Assembly: GCA_022575985.1 (NCBI GenBank) | Contig: JAKSXM010000263.1 | Coordinates: 9,404,001-9,468,000, forward strand | Direction of reading: 5' to 3' | From: Anagrus nilaparvatae | Lineage: Eukaryota; Arthropoda; Insecta; Hymenoptera; Mymaridae | Length of the DNA: 64,000 nucleotides | In this document: piece after piece, positions 21,675 to 33,767 of the stretch | Numbering within the stretch: position 1 is the stretch's first letter | Layout: each line of letters begins with the position of its first letter | The notes under the pieces: model-generated | The model's input: only the letters and a program-made list of their open reading frames with translations | Told to the model about the DNA's origin: nothing | The model's database searches: none | Made by a program: the position numbers and the translations under genes

Positions 21675-23888
21675 TTAAATTTCAATTGTTCTTAGCTTCA
21701 ACTTTTCTTTTCTTTTCCATTCTACAGTTTTTAATATGCTTATACAATCACCACTCTCACTTAAAATTTCTTTAATTTCCTTATTAGTCTTAATCTCAAC
21801 ACAGTTTTTAAACACATGACGCATTGATTCAACTTCACCTCCGCATAGCCTACATTTACGATCATAATCACTCATCCAATATCTATTACCTAAACAACCA
21901 CCTCCTATTCTGAAGCTTGCTATTGTTTGAATTTCTTTACCTTTTTTCAGATATTCTGGCTCGTTATCACTTTCCCATTCCTCCAATAGCCATTCTACAT
22001 TTTCTTTTACGTATTCAGATTTTTTAATTTTTTCAACATCTTCATATTTAATTTTCTCTTTATTATATTCCTCTATTTTCTCACTTATCTTTACTGACCT
22101 TCTTTTCCACTCATTAACCATTTCTTCATTTATATTTATTTCAGCCAATGCTTTATCTTTTTCAATATCATACCTACATTTAATACCTAACACTAATAAT
22201 TTCCTTCTGTAATTTTCATACCTTAAATCACTTATTCCTAGTTCTTCAATTTTCTCCTCATATTTTCTGGCTCTCTTTCTTGTCTCTACTACCATTTTTG
22301 ATATTTTTGTCTCCCTTCTCACAATATAGTCCGGTGTTGTTCTTTCCAGTCTTAAGGTCCATTTAACAAATTTCTTTTGTACTTTCTCTACTTCAGAATA
22401 CTCCTGCCATCCCCATATCTCTACACCATAAAATACTATGCTTCTTATCAGTGTTATATATAAAGTCATTCTTTCTTTCCAGTTATCCTTCAAAAATCTT
22501 TGGCCTATACTCCACACTTTACCCAAAATTACCTTTGCTTTTGCTACTTGATTTCTAATGTGTTCGATATCTTTATTATTATCCGTTAATAAATATCCAA
22601 GATAATTAAACTTTTTAACTATTTCTATTTCTTTTTCTTTCCAATACAATTTTTTGCTTCTTTCTTCCTTTCTCTTTCTTCCTCTTTTTTCTCCTACTAT
22701 CATTATCTTAGATTTCTCTGCATTAAGTTGTAATTTCTTCTTTTCTAGGTATTTCTCTAACTTTTTCATCATTCTTCTCATTTCTTCTATATTCGTTGCT
22801 ACTAATGCTATGTCATCAGCATATGAAATAGACCAAATTTTTTTTCTTCCTACTACCAGTCCTCCATCTCTTACTTCTTTTAATTCTTCCTCCAAATCAC
22901 TCATATATATATTGTACATATCTGCACTCAACTTACATCCTTGCCTCACACCTTTCTCATTCCATATCTCTCCTATCACCTTATTTCCTACTCTAATTTT
23001 ACTACTTGTTTCTTCATACAGTTTCATCACTCTGTAACTTAACCAATCTTCTATCCCTTTTCTTCTTAACATTCTGAACAGCTCTCCTCTATCTAAGTTA
23101 TCAAATGCCGCTCTCAGGTCAACAAAAAATATATAAACTTTTTCTTTTTTTTCTATCATAACTTGTACTGCATTTTTTAACAAATATATTGCGTCTATTG
23201 TACCTCTTCCCTCTCTGAAACCAAATTGAGTCTCATCATATATTTTCTTCTCTCTAACTTTTTCTACTATTCTATTTCTTAAAATATCAGTATATATTTT
23301 ATACCCAGAGTCCATTAACGATACTCCTCTGTAATTCTCCACTATATCTTTATCACCCCTTTTATGTACTGGTATTAGTATACCACTTTTCCATTCTTCT
23401 GGTATAATATTCTCTAGCCATATCTTATTGAAAATATTCTCAAGACTTAGCATGATATCATCTCCCACTTCATGCCACACTTCATTTTTTATGCCATCTT
23501 CTCCTGCTGCCTTTCCTTTTTTTAAACTCTTAATAGCATTCTTAATTTCTATTGCTCTTATTCTACTTAAATTTTCCTTATCTGCTATTGTTTCTCCTCC
23601 AACTATATTTACAACTTCATCATTAATTACTCTAACTCTTTGAGCTTCAAGTACTCTACAAAACAGCACTATCCATTCCTCCTCTTCAACTTTCTCACTT
23701 ATTCTACTTTTTTTCTTTCCTCTACCTCTATTTAATATCTCCCAGTATTTTTTACTGTCCTTGTTATTTCTGCACTCTTCAATTAATCTAACTCCATAAT
23801 TATACTTTTCTATTTTTATTCTTTCCCTGTATCTTCTTCTAATTTTCCAAAACTCTTCATTCTCTATCTCATCATTCTTCCATTTCAT
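21675..23888 (-). pseudogene. LINE ORF2, reverse transcriptase and C-terminal zinc knuckle
   Basis: An open segment of 737 codons. The RT palm motifs appear in order: KRGDKDIVENYRGVSLMDSG, TQFGFREGRGTIDAI, VYIFFVDLRAAFDNLDR, GVRQGCKLSADMYNIYMSDL, then SYADDIALVATNIEEM with the catalytic Asp pair. A Cx2C...H...C element (CRLCGGEVESMRHVFKNC) lies near the C-terminus, as in Jockey/R1-group and related LINEs. The upstream part of the same frame continues as WWNELCWERK, then a TGA stop, then EFLEAIMKW (about 23890-23945). The reading frame is therefore separated from the endonuclease by one stop plus a frameshift near 23965. This domain is otherwise undamaged. It is required for target-primed reverse transcription of the element RNA. 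Confidence 0.87.
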
Positions 23889-23962
23889 TATAGCCTCTAA
23901 AAATTCTCATTTCCTTTCCCAGCATAACTCATTCCACCATGGTTCACTGACCTCACTTACTA

Positions 23963-25051
23963 CTAATTGTTCATACAACCTTGCATAATAATTTTTAACT
24001 CTTTCCATTCCTGTAACTCCTCATCTACTTGTACCATAATTTCATAAAATTTTTCTATACTATCATCATTCCACTCATATATCTCATTCACTCTTTTCTC
24101 AATCTTTACTCTATTTATTTTTTCCTCTATCTCAACCATTACTTCTATTGGGTTGTGATCTGAATCATCTCTATCCAATACATTAAATTCACTTATATAG
24201 TTCCGAGCATTACCGTTTACTAAACCATAATCAATTACAGTTTTTCCATTTCCTAAACATGTATATTCTCCTTTTTCATCTCCTTCACAGTATCCATTTA
24301 ATACTATTAGCCCATACTTTTTACACCATTCTATTAACTCTTTTCCTTCTGCATTCATAATTTTATCTCCTGACACTCTCTCTTTCAAATTTTCATCTTC
24401 TATTTCAGTTCCTATTTCTTCTCCAATTCTTGCATTAAAATCACCTACTATCAAAATTTTATCATCAGGTTCCTTCTCTGTTATATCACCAATTGTCTCA
24501 AAAATTTCCTTTCTATCCTCCCTTACATATACAAAAATAATTTTCCATAAGTTTCTTCCACACTTCACCTCAATTTCAGCCCCCCAATTCCACTCATTAT
24601 TTATTTTACTTTCAAGCACTTTTCTTATTCCAATTAATATTCCACCTTTTGCTCTACCTTTTCTCATAATTTTCTCTGCAACTATTATTTTCCAATTATA
24701 ATTTGCATTTAATCTACCCTCAATTCTAACTATATCATTTTCACCAATCCAAGTCTCACTTATCAACAACACATCATATTTTTCTATAAATTCCCAAAAA
24801 CTCCTGTTTTTGTTTTCAATTCCAGCTGCATTCCAAAAAATTATTCTAAGTTCTTCATTTATATTATCACCACAATTGTTAATTTCCTCACTACTACAAT
24901 ATATTTGACTATTATTTTCTATACTTTCACACTCCCTTAATTGACTATTTATGATTTCACTTCTCCCTTTGTTTATTTCTACACTATTTACACTAACTCC
25001 TTCTATCAAGTCACTCTTCTCCTCATCATTAACATTTGTATGGATCTTCAC
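23963..25051 (-). pseudogene. LINE ORF2, APE-type endonuclease domain
   Basis: Apurinic-type endonuclease that nicks the target site. Motifs seen: LRIIFWNAAGI (N), LLISETWIGEND (E), ILIVGDFNARIG (D/N) and the closing DRDDSDHNPIEVMV (SDH). The frame stays open upstream of 25051 to at least 25130 without an ATG, overlapping the end of ORF1. This suggests either termination-reinitiation or a small frameshift at the ORF1/ORF2 border. It ends at a stop after KIIMQGCMNN, where the RT continues in another frame (NYYARLYEQLVVSEVSEPWW). All catalytic positions I can identify are kept. Confidence 0.87.
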
Positions 25052-25122
25052 CTCTATAACTTCATTTCTCTCACCCTCACCACTTTCTTCTTTTCTATTT
25101 ACACTTCCTTCTCTTAACTTTA

Positions 25123-25926
25123 TTAGTTTTTTGTCTGCCTTTTATTATCTCGCCTCTCTCTTTCTTCCTTTTCTTGCCTCACTAAATCCTCCCCTTCCAC
25201 TAGTTCATCTTTGTTTTCATCCCAAACAAATAATTTGTCATTCATCCATAATTTTTTATTCATATACTTAATATAAGCTCCTTGGTTCTCTTCTCTCCAT
25301 TCTCTTGCTATTTTCCTCACTTTCCAATGTATTTCTCTCTCTTTTGCCGTAAAATCTTCGTTAATGTAAATCTTTGATCCTTTTAAATTACAAGTATTTC
25401 TCATCACCGTATTTTTATCCTCTCTTGATTTCAGAATAACTAGTGCAATAACTTCCTGAACCATCTTTCCATTTTCTACCTCGACCTTGATTTTCAAATT
25501 ATCCTCTAACCACACTACCGCTTCTTCTTTGACTTTATTAAACTTTACACCATATATTACTATATTATTTAATCTCTTCTCTCTTTCTTGTCTTTCAATA
25601 TATGCCTCACTATTCTCAATCCTTTTTACAACTTCTTTATCACTACTCACTGATGTTTGATTTTTCAGCTGTTCCTTCAATTCTCTTCTTATCTCTTCAA
25701 TAATAGTCAATTTCATTTTCGCTTCAGCCTTCTTAACTTCACTCACTACCTTTGCTTCAATATTTTTTTCAATATTTTTTTTAATGTCATCAATTTTATT
25801 ATCTTGCTTTATCATATTTTTTTTTAACTCTTCAATTTTACTTCCCTGTTTATCAAACTTCTCCCCTAGTTCATCAAACCGTTTGTTCATCGTTTGCAAT
25901 ATTTTATCAGCATCTGATTTTGCCAT
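25123..25926 (-). CDS. LINE ORF1 RNA-binding protein
   Basis: 267 codons from ATG (MAKSDADKIL). Residues ~1-125 are a heptad-rich, Lys/Glu-rich coiled coil (FDELGEKFDKQGSKIEEL onward). Residues ~130-230 are RRM/C-terminal-domain-like (NNIVIYGVKF, VIALVILKSREDKNTVMRN, GSKIYINEDFTAKEREIHWK), as in Transposase_22-type ORF1 proteins. The last ~40 residues are highly charged. The frame is intact. The protein presumably trimerises and coats element RNA; this is inferred from the family. Confidence 0.82.
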   Translation of the reverse strand: MAKSDADKILQTMNKRFDELGEKFDKQGSKIEELKKNMIKQDNKIDDIKKNIEKNIEAKVVSEVKKAEAKMKLTIIEEIRRELKEQLKNQTSVSSDKEVVKRIENSEAYIERQEREKRLNNIVIYGVKFNKVKEEAVVWLEDNLKIKVEVENGKMVQEVIALVILKSREDKNTVMRNTCNLKGSKIYINEDFTAKEREIHWKVRKIAREWREENQGAYIKYMNKKLWMNDKLFVWDENKDELVEGEDLVRQEKEERERRDNKRQTKN

Positions 25927-25960
25927 CTTCTCAGCTTTTTTCTTTTCTAAAAACTCGTCT

Positions 25961-28900
25961 AGTTAAATAATTAATAAATAATTAATTTTTTCTTAATTTT
26001 TTCATATTAACTTATATAACCTTCTTAACATGAAAAAATTTTATTTTTAAAAAATATTTTAATAGCATGCCAAGTATTGTATAAAAATTAGTTTCTAAAA
26101 ACTATTTTGCATAATTAGAAAAAAAAAAATTTGCAAAAATGGACCAGCAATTACTTTAAAAACCTTGAATACCAAATCTTCATGTACATTTCATATGAAT
26201 AGCGGCCCCCTTAAGATTAAAAATACCACGTGAAAGCGTAAATTCCGCCTAGTTTCCCAAGCGAATATAATTTTGATCATGAATTCCAATTTTTATATTA
26301 AATTTAAATATAATCGAATAATCGATTTTAATTTGGCCATTCAGAAGGTGAATAAAAATATGAATAGAAGCATCTTCAGATCTCCAACGATCTTTATATA
26401 ATGCATTATTGATATTATATATTTTTACATTAATTAGAAAACTGTTGGGGATTGAGAAATAGAGCTTTAAACTGAAGAATTCTTAAAAATTAATAGTATA
26501 ATATTAATAGTATAATATAGTGATATTAATTAAATCAAAACATATTTATTTTAATTTATTTATTGATCCTTCTTTTTACAACTTGTTTTTGTATAATAAT
26601 TAGACGACTAGTTTCAGGAATAAATTCCCATCATTAGGTCTGTATTATAATTAAACTAAATTTATTTAAAACATTTGAATACGATATTGTAACTTTAGAT
26701 TATGTCTGTATAGACTCAAAATTATTTTATGACTGAATGAAAAAAATTTTTTGAATATTTATTTTGTATACATGAAGATTTTATATTATGAAGATTTTTA
26801 AATTATTTCAATGTAATAAATATTTAAATTATTTTTTTTTTTTTTTATAATTGTTTGAAATTACATCTGTTTTTACACGCTTTTATTTAACTTGACTTGT
26901 CTGTAACCTTCAAAAATATAAATTGATTTTTGGGACACTTCCGGTCAACTTTTTTGTTTTCTGATTGCAGATTTATTTTTGTCTCCGATGTCAATTTTAT
27001 TATAAATAAAAAAAAAATTGTTTATAAAAATTTTTATATTTTCATTTCTCTCTAACGCATTGCTTTTGCTATTTACTTTTTTTTCCTATAGTATTTTTAT
27101 ATGTTTGTATATAATAATGTATGTATAGGAGATTAATAAGGAAAGAAAGTAAAAAAAAGAAAAAGAATAAAAGAAATAAAAAAAAAATACTATATCTATA
27201 AAAAAAAGGTGTGAATTAAATTTTATTGTCTTTTAAAATTTTTGTATATTATACAGAAAAAAAAATATTTAATAGAAATAAATATTTTTTGATAAACTCA
27301 TATTTTTTATAAATGATTTACATAAATTTACTTTGATATATTTTTGCATTAAGAAAAGTGTCTTTTTGTTTTTTGATTACAGATTCTTTTTAGTCTTTTT
27401 CTTTTTCACCTTAAATGATTTCCACAGAATCCTATAATAATTATAATATAATTATAATTATAATAGAAAAAGAAGACTAAAAAGTAAAAAATAAAAAAAA
27501 AAAAATAAAATCAAAATTTTATTAAAACACGCTTTTATTTATGTTATCTAGTTTTAACGCACTAATACGTAAAAAATAAATTTATAATAAGTTTATTTTC
27601 GATTTTTATAAAGTTTTCTGATAATTAAAAATTTACCAAAAATTTATTCCTTTTGCTCAAATATACAAAATGTTATAGTACATACTTATGTGATAATGAA
27701 AAAAATTAAAAGCGTGGGTGCTAAGCATGCAGAAAGAAAATTAAAATTAACCTGGCACCCACGCTTTTAATTTTTTTCATTATCACATATTTCTAATGTA
27801 CAAGTACTCCATAGGAGGAAGTTAATATATAAAATATTTTTTTAATTCGTTTATTCTATTTCCAATTCTTTTTATTTTTTATTTTTTATTTTTGCTTTTT
27901 CTTATTTTTTATTATATAACATGTTTTTTTATTATTTTATCAAATAATACGTTTTTTTTAGTTATTAACTTATCATTAATTAATTTATTTGCATTTATTT
28001 GTGTATTTTTATAAATTTCAAATTCCTCTAGTGTATCCAAAAATTTACCTTTATTGCAAAAGTATATCTGTTTTAAATTTTTATGTATATTGTTAATTTT
28101 TTCGTCTGTGTAGTCATGGTTATTATTAATTTAAATGTAATCCGTATTTGGTGTTTACTTTTTCTAATTGGTGTGTAGAATTTATATTTTATGTTTTTGG
28201 AATATGGTCATTAAACCTTTACTTGATTTATTTATTTACTTATTTTAGAAAAAATTTTGCGCAAGCAATGCCAATGCGTTTTTGAATACAATATTAGAAA
28301 AAGTACATTTTACATAAATATAATAATTTTAATAAAAAATATTAATATTAGAAGTAATGTAATAAGTTTAAAAAATTTTTAAGATAAACAAAAAATAATA
28401 GCATATGAGAATTTTAAACCGATTGAAGGACAGATATTGGGGTTTTTTGTATACACAAGAGATATTTTATTAAATGGGGTTTTCTTCCTATCTTACCCGA
28501 AAGTTCTTATTTTCGAACCTGATATCAAGGTCGGAAGCGTATCTTTTACTCCCCGTTAAAATGTAGAGCGCACTAGTAGTATTACAGGGAGGGAAGATAA
28601 AAAAGCGAGCAGAAAGCAAAGAAGACAGAGCCGAAACTATTTTTGTAAACAAATAAATATGTGTATAACCTAATCTCTGTCTTGGACGTTAAAATGCATC
28701 ATTTTCGAGATAAATTTTTTCATTTTAAAATCTATTTTATTAAAATATTATTATAAAATTATAATTACTATGTAAAAAATATAATATTTTATAAGTGCTA
28801 GGTATTTTTGTAGTATATTTTAGTGTATCATGTGGTTAATAGTTTTAAAAATTAAAAAAAAAATATCGCTATTGATAAATTTTATTTTGAGTATTTTTAT

Positions 28901-29990
28901 TAATAAAATGTATATACATAGTGGTGAATAAATTGTGTTTTTCTTATTTCGTTTATTAATAAAAATTATAAATAAAATAAATGTGTGTACAATCAGATAA
29001 AATAATATAATAATATAAGTGTATTGTATGTGCACTATATGCGCCGTCGAGACTTCGTTTTTAACACAATCATATAATATTTGTGCTTTTGTTTATATTT
29101 AATATTTGTGTACTTTTATTAATAATTGTATATAATTCTAATTTTAATACTTTAAATTTTGAAAATTATATATTATAATTATTATTCAATTTTCAATGGC
29201 TGCCGTCGGCCAAGAGCCCTCGTTTCACTCGGGCTCCAAACTTCTTAGATAGCAAATTTTTAATTTTTTGTAATCTTGTCGTGGCGCATAATTAGCGAAA
29301 AATTTTTATAGATTTTTTTTTTTTCGTTATGAACAATTTAATTTTGTAATATTGAGTTATGTTGTAAAATTAAGTTATCATTCCTATCTATGTTTTTCAT
29401 GTATATCTCTTAATTAAACATATATCACGCGTTTATTAGGTCAATTACTCCAAGTCATGAATATACCGACCTAAACTAGTTATTTTATTACCTTATTTTT
29501 TTTGTATTTCTAAATTTAAAATTTATTTTCTCACGATGAAAAAAAATTAATTTCTCACGTACACCCGCGATAACAAACCTCTTTAAATAGCACCCAAAAT
29601 TTAGATCTTAGTCAGTTCAGTTTTGTTCTATTAACAAAGCATTGTTCATACAGTTCACTTTTCTATTGAAGTATATATATATTAAACTGTAAAATTATTA
29701 TTTTTAACATACAATAAAACTTAAATTAATTTTCAAATTAAATTATTATTTCATTGCAAAATTTGTACAACTACACACCACAACAAATATTGGCCACATT
29801 TCTTCCAAAGAAGATTAATTTTTTTTTAAATAAAGATATTTTTTCTTGAGGAGTCCGAATTTTTATTATTTTTTTAAAATTTTGACAAGGCCAGTTTCTA
29901 AAATCCAAAAATGAAATTTTGAAAAAATATCATGTATTTTTATAACTTTTTACTTTGCAAATGGAAATCTTCATAAATAAAAATTAAAAA
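25961..29990. other. Long AT-rich intronic stretch, no gene recognised
   Basis: Both strands were read. Apart from the hairpin at 27690-27795 and homopolymer runs (26835-26850, 27170-27190, 27480-27510) I see no supported feature. GC-richer patches at 28490-28640 (including AAGCGAGCAGAAAGCAAAG), 29040-29060 and 29200-29250 (a GAGCCC...GGGCTC snap-back) are of unknown nature. Confidence 0.45.
27690..27795. mobile_element. Short hairpin MITE, about 35-bp perfect arms
   Basis: ATGTGATAATGAAAAAAATT with AAAAGCGTGGGTGC on the left is mirrored exactly by GCACCCACGCTTTTAATTTT with TTTCATTATCACAT on the right. The loop is about 40 bases. There is no coding content. Confidence 0.7.
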
Positions 29991-30149
29991 CATAAAACGT
30001 TGCTATACATGATTAGAGAGATACGCAGCATTAAAAAACTCGAGGCATTCGGATCATATGATTGTCTACGGGTGCCACGTTATTATGCTACCCCTTTGTG
30101 CTGGGCGGAATTACGTTTTTTTGCAAAAAAGTTTATTGTTTTTTATAAA

Positions 30150-30540
30150 ATATGGCAGATATTGTGCGAATCGATAAATATTTTTCAAGCTATTCGAGTA
30201 ACAAAGATTCTGATGATGAAGAACGAGAATTATATGATTTTGTGAGTGTTATTTTAAATAATAATAACCGTAATGGGAGTGGTTTAAGAGGATTCCACGC
30301 GTAGAAAATAATTAGGAAACGGTTATTCTTCGGTGTTACATGGAGGAATTTCAAAAGACTTTTAGGTAAGGAATTATTTTAATTATTATAAAATTAAGAA
30401 ATGAGAATAATATCAAAAAATGTTATTTCAGGTTAAGACGGCCAAAGTTTGATTACTTACTATTTTTAATTGCAGAGAGTGGGCAATATTGGAAATGCAA
30501 CTGTAAATTCAGAAAAACAGTTTGTATATTTTGTATATTT
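30150..30540 (+). pseudogene. PIF/Harbinger-like transposase, N-terminal relic
   Basis: ATG at 30152 opens MADIVRIDKYFSSYSSNKDS, an acidic start. After a frameshift and a stop it reads RCYMEEFQKTF, then an apparent intron (donor TTTTAG|GTAAGG near 30365, acceptor TTTCAG near 30431) and RLRRPKFDYLLFLIAESG. The motif FQKxFRLRRxxFDYLL resembles the start of PIF/Harbinger (HARBI1-like) transposases. The copy ends at the (TGTATATTT)n run near 30520-30550, before any catalytic residue. Confidence 0.5.
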
Positions 30541-30551
30541 TGTATATTTTC

Positions 30552-30706
30552 TTAATGTATCTAGGTATAACCAAAATGAGTTACAGGTAAATCTTGTTTT
30601 TATAATTCCACTTAAAACAACAAAAAAATAAACTGAAAATTATTTTTATAATTCCACTTAAAACAAAAAAAATAAACTGAAAATTACTGTGAATATTATT
30701 ATATTA
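30552..30706. repeat. Short tandem duplication next to the LTR
   Basis: TTTTTATAATTCCACTTAAA followed by ACAAnAAAAATAAACTGAAAA occurs twice (30596 and 30644), 48 bases apart. Confidence 0.6.
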
Positions 30707-30707
30707 A

Positions 30708-31023
30708 TGTAACGAGCCTACCTGTAATAGCCTCTTTAATTATTAGTGTGACCTTCAGTTTAAGATAGCTAAATAAAATTAGACACGTATTGTAAAGATA
30801 AAGTAATGTAATGTAATGTATAGTTTCTTAGAGATAAGTCTTTAGTAGTAATTTCAACATGTAGAGAAACAGACCTAATTGTCGTTTCTCTCTTTAGGTA
30901 ATGTACAATAATTATTCAATGTAAAATATTAAATTAATTAATTGTTAAATAATAAATCTCTCTTTAGAGCAACACAAAGGTCGTTATTATTAAAATACAC
31001 TACTCAAAATATAGACACATTAT
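30708..31023 (+). repeat. 5' LTR
   Basis: About 316 bp, identical to the 3' copy. It includes GTAATGTAATGTAATGTATA, and TCTCTCTTTAG occurs twice. The end is uncertain by about four bases. Confidence 0.85.
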
Positions 31024-31510
31024 AAAACGACAATTTTGTCAGCAAAAAAAAAAAAAGAAAGATGGAAGACCATACAAATGCTTATCAGAAATTTAATAAG
31101 AAATTGAAACAATCATCAGTCCTTTCGCAGCTTCAGTAAAATTCAAAGATATTATGAAACTCCAATTTTTCTTTGGTAAATACAGAATAGAAAAAAAATA
31201 ATATATTAAAAAATTAAAAATAGAGTTAATAAAGTAAAATTTTGACAGATCTAAAAATGCTTAAACAAATTCACAATAAAACTAATAAAAATTTGATTAA
31301 TAAAAAAATAAAAAAATAAAAAAATAGGAAAAAAACTTGATCGATTTAATAAATAAAACGTTTGAAAAAAAAAAAAAAACAAATTAAATAGAAATTAAAG
31401 ATTCAAAATATAATAGATTCAAAAATATTTATAAAAATGAATTACAATAATAAAAATTTGATAAATTCAAAAGTATTGGAAATTAGAAATAGAAATAATA
31501 TTAACCTTAC

Positions 31511-31541
<31 letters not shown>

Positions 31542-33079
31542 AAAAAAAAGAACATTAAAATTGAATTTAAATTTTTTTTAAGTGAGTTTTATACACTTTA
31601 TTATAAGATAAGATAGATAAAAAATATACAGTATTGAGAAAAAAAAAAAAAGAAAAGATACAAAATTTTGTAAAGAGACAGATAAGATATAGAGTCATAT
31701 ATATAGAAATGTAATATTTATAAAATTAAAAATATAAAAAATTAAAGATAATAAAAATAATACAATTTGCTTAATACAAAAAAAAAAATGTAGAATCAAT
31801 AAAAAATTTTTGATAGATTCAATAGCATAAAAAAAAAATAAAAAAATAAAAATATATAAATATAAATATATAAATGAATAGAATAAATAAATTTTAATAA
31901 TAATAAATCTGGATAAATCCAAAAATATTATAGATTAAAATTAAAAATTATACAAGTTTTATAAATTAGAAATAAAAAAATACATATATAAAATTAAAAT
32001 GTTATACAAATTTTAATACTTCAAGGTTATTAACAAAAATCAAAAAAAGAAATAAAAAGAATACAAATTTTGCTTAGTATAGAGGACGTTATAGTCTTTA
32101 TTTGAGATAATACAGATATGAAATTCAGTCATTAACTTCAAAAATTGAAACATTAAAAATTTCATAAAATGAATATATACCATTTTTTATAAGACAGATA
32201 AGATATACAGTTATAAATTTCAAAAAAAAAAAAAAAATTATTAAAAAACGAGAAAGAAAATTTTATAATAGAATTAATGGAACTTTGATAAATTTAAAAA
32301 TGTTTAACAATAATCAGAATAGAATAAATAGAACTTAGTTAATTAAAAAGATAAAAAGAATGTAAATTTTGAGTGAAAAAAATTAAATCTAGAAACAATA
32401 AAAATTTGATAAATAAAAAATATTAGATGTTCAAAACAGAAATAATATACATATTTAGTAAAGAGAATGTTATCATTTTTAAGACAAGCTAGATAAAGAT
32501 GTACATTAAATATAAACATTAAAAAAAAAAATAGAAACAATAAAAGTTTTATAGAATCAAAAACAATAAAAAAAAAATTAAATAATAATAAAAATTTAAG
32601 CCATTATAAAATATATAAAAACTGAAAATTTAAATAAAAATTTGATATAGTTTCAAAAACATTACAAAAAATTTTTTTTCAAATAGAATTAATAAAAAAA
32701 TATGATGAATTCAAAAACATATATACAATATAGAAATAATGGTATAATAATAGAAATTTGATAAAAAAAGAAGAAAAAAGTAGAAACTATAAAAATTGTA
32801 TAGATTCAAAAATCTAAGAAAAATTAAATAATAAAAAAAAAAGAAAAAAATAAATAATACAAATTTTGTGAAGAAAATGTTAAACGCTTTGATATAAATA
32901 AATAATTTGAAATAATTAAATAAATAGAAAAATATTACAAATCTAATAAAATTAAAAAGAAAAGAAAAAATTAAGATAATAATATTAACAGAAATTTCAT
33001 CACAAAAAAAAAAAAATTTCAAAATTTTAAATAATTTTGAATAATATTAATTACATAAATATGGTTTTTTTAAGAAATT
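31024..33079 (+). other. A-rich, gene-less interior of the LTR element
   Basis: Extreme A bias on the plus strand (A-runs at 31357-31380, 31508-31555 and 32220-32240) and recurrent short words such as AAAAATTTGATAAATTCAAAA. No coding block was found on either strand; open frames on the minus strand are Phe/Ile-rich reflections of the bias. No convincing tRNA primer-binding site follows the 5' LTR. Confidence 0.6.
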
Positions 33080-33330
33080 AGAAAATTTTTATGGCCTCTG
33101 AACTAATTTTAGTTAAGCCTCATTGAAAATTGACCTCTGAACTCAGAACGAGTTAAGTCAAATAATTGTTATGGCCTCTGAACTAACTTTAGTTAAGCCT
33201 CATTGACCTCTGAACTCAGAACGAGTTAAGTCAAATAATTTTTATGGCCTCTGAACTCATTGAGTTAAGCCTACTTTGGAAATAGACCGCTGAACTCAGA
33301 ACGAGTTAAGTCAAATATTTACAAAATTGT
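33080..33330 (+). repeat. Three-copy tandem repeat in the LTR-element interior
   Basis: The unit is TATGGCCTCTGAACT...TTAGTTAAGCCT followed by GACCTCTGAACTCAGAACG and AGTTAAGTCAAATAATT. Copies start near 33089, 33169 and 33241. Within each unit CTCTGAACT...AGTTAAG appears in two variants. Confidence 0.75.
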
Positions 33331-33500
33331 AGAAGATACGAGCTACAAAAAAAAAATATAAATAAATTAAGATTGTAGAAGATTTGCTACATATAATATA
33401 CAATTTCTTAAGGAATCAGAAATATTATAATTGTAGAAGATTTGCTACATGTAATACGATTTCTTAAGGAATCAGAAAAATCAAAATTGTAGAAGATAAG
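33330..33500 (+). repeat. Repeat of ATTGTAGAAGATTTGCTACAT module
   Basis: ATTGTAGAAGATTTGCTACA with trailing TTTCTTAAGGAATCAGAAA occurs at 33371 and 33430, and a partial copy of ATTGTAGAAGAT occurs at 33327 and 33486. Confidence 0.65.
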
Positions 33501-33755
33501 ATTTAAAACATAGATAAAATTAATTTACGGATTTCAATATAACATTTAAATAAACGTTAAATTTATTAAAATAAAGAAAATAAATAAAATTATAATAATA
33601 AAATCAAAGTAATTAAAATGAAGAAAGTTGTTAATATGTATAAATCAATTTTTGAAAATACAAATATGATATAAACACAATAATAAAATATTATGAAAAT
33701 GGGATTGAGTGTCGGTCTGTATAATATCATAGAAATTGTGACCAATGTCTTGACC

Positions 33756-33767
33756 GAGGAGGGGAGA
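33756..33767 (+). promoter_or_regulatory. Polypurine tract of the LTR element
   Basis: GAGGAGGGGAGA directly abuts the 3' LTR start (TGTAAC at 33768), the normal position of the plus-strand primer for reverse transcription. Confidence 0.75.

Larger units (their letters stand above)
21660..25960 (-). mobile_element. Nearly complete two-ORF LINE (APE endonuclease, RT, CCHC)
   Basis: A non-LTR retrotransposon on the minus strand: ORF1 (25926-25123), then endonuclease (25051 and upstream), then reverse transcriptase with a terminal zinc knuckle (to 21675). The RT wording (ENYRGVSLMDSGYKIY, VRQGCKLSADMYNIY, YADDIAL) is of the type common in hymenopteran genomes. ORF2 is split by a frameshift and a stop between 23890 and 23980. 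Both flanks are TAATTAAT-like, so target duplications cannot be fixed. Confidence 0.88.

Noticed and set aside
22654..25271. Plus-strand open frames at 22654-23037, 23428-23643 and 24951-25271
   Set aside because: They are antisense to LINE domains with clear motifs. Their Ser/Phe/Leu-rich content mirrors the Lys/Glu-rich LINE proteins.
31695..33022. Minus-strand frames rich in Phe, Ile and Tyr within the LTR element
   Set aside because: These are compositional products of the A-rich plus strand. No conserved motif, and no start context or splice signals.
33080..33500. Possible CRISPR-like array
   Set aside because: The repeats are adjacent variants without regular unique spacers, inside a eukaryotic LTR element.
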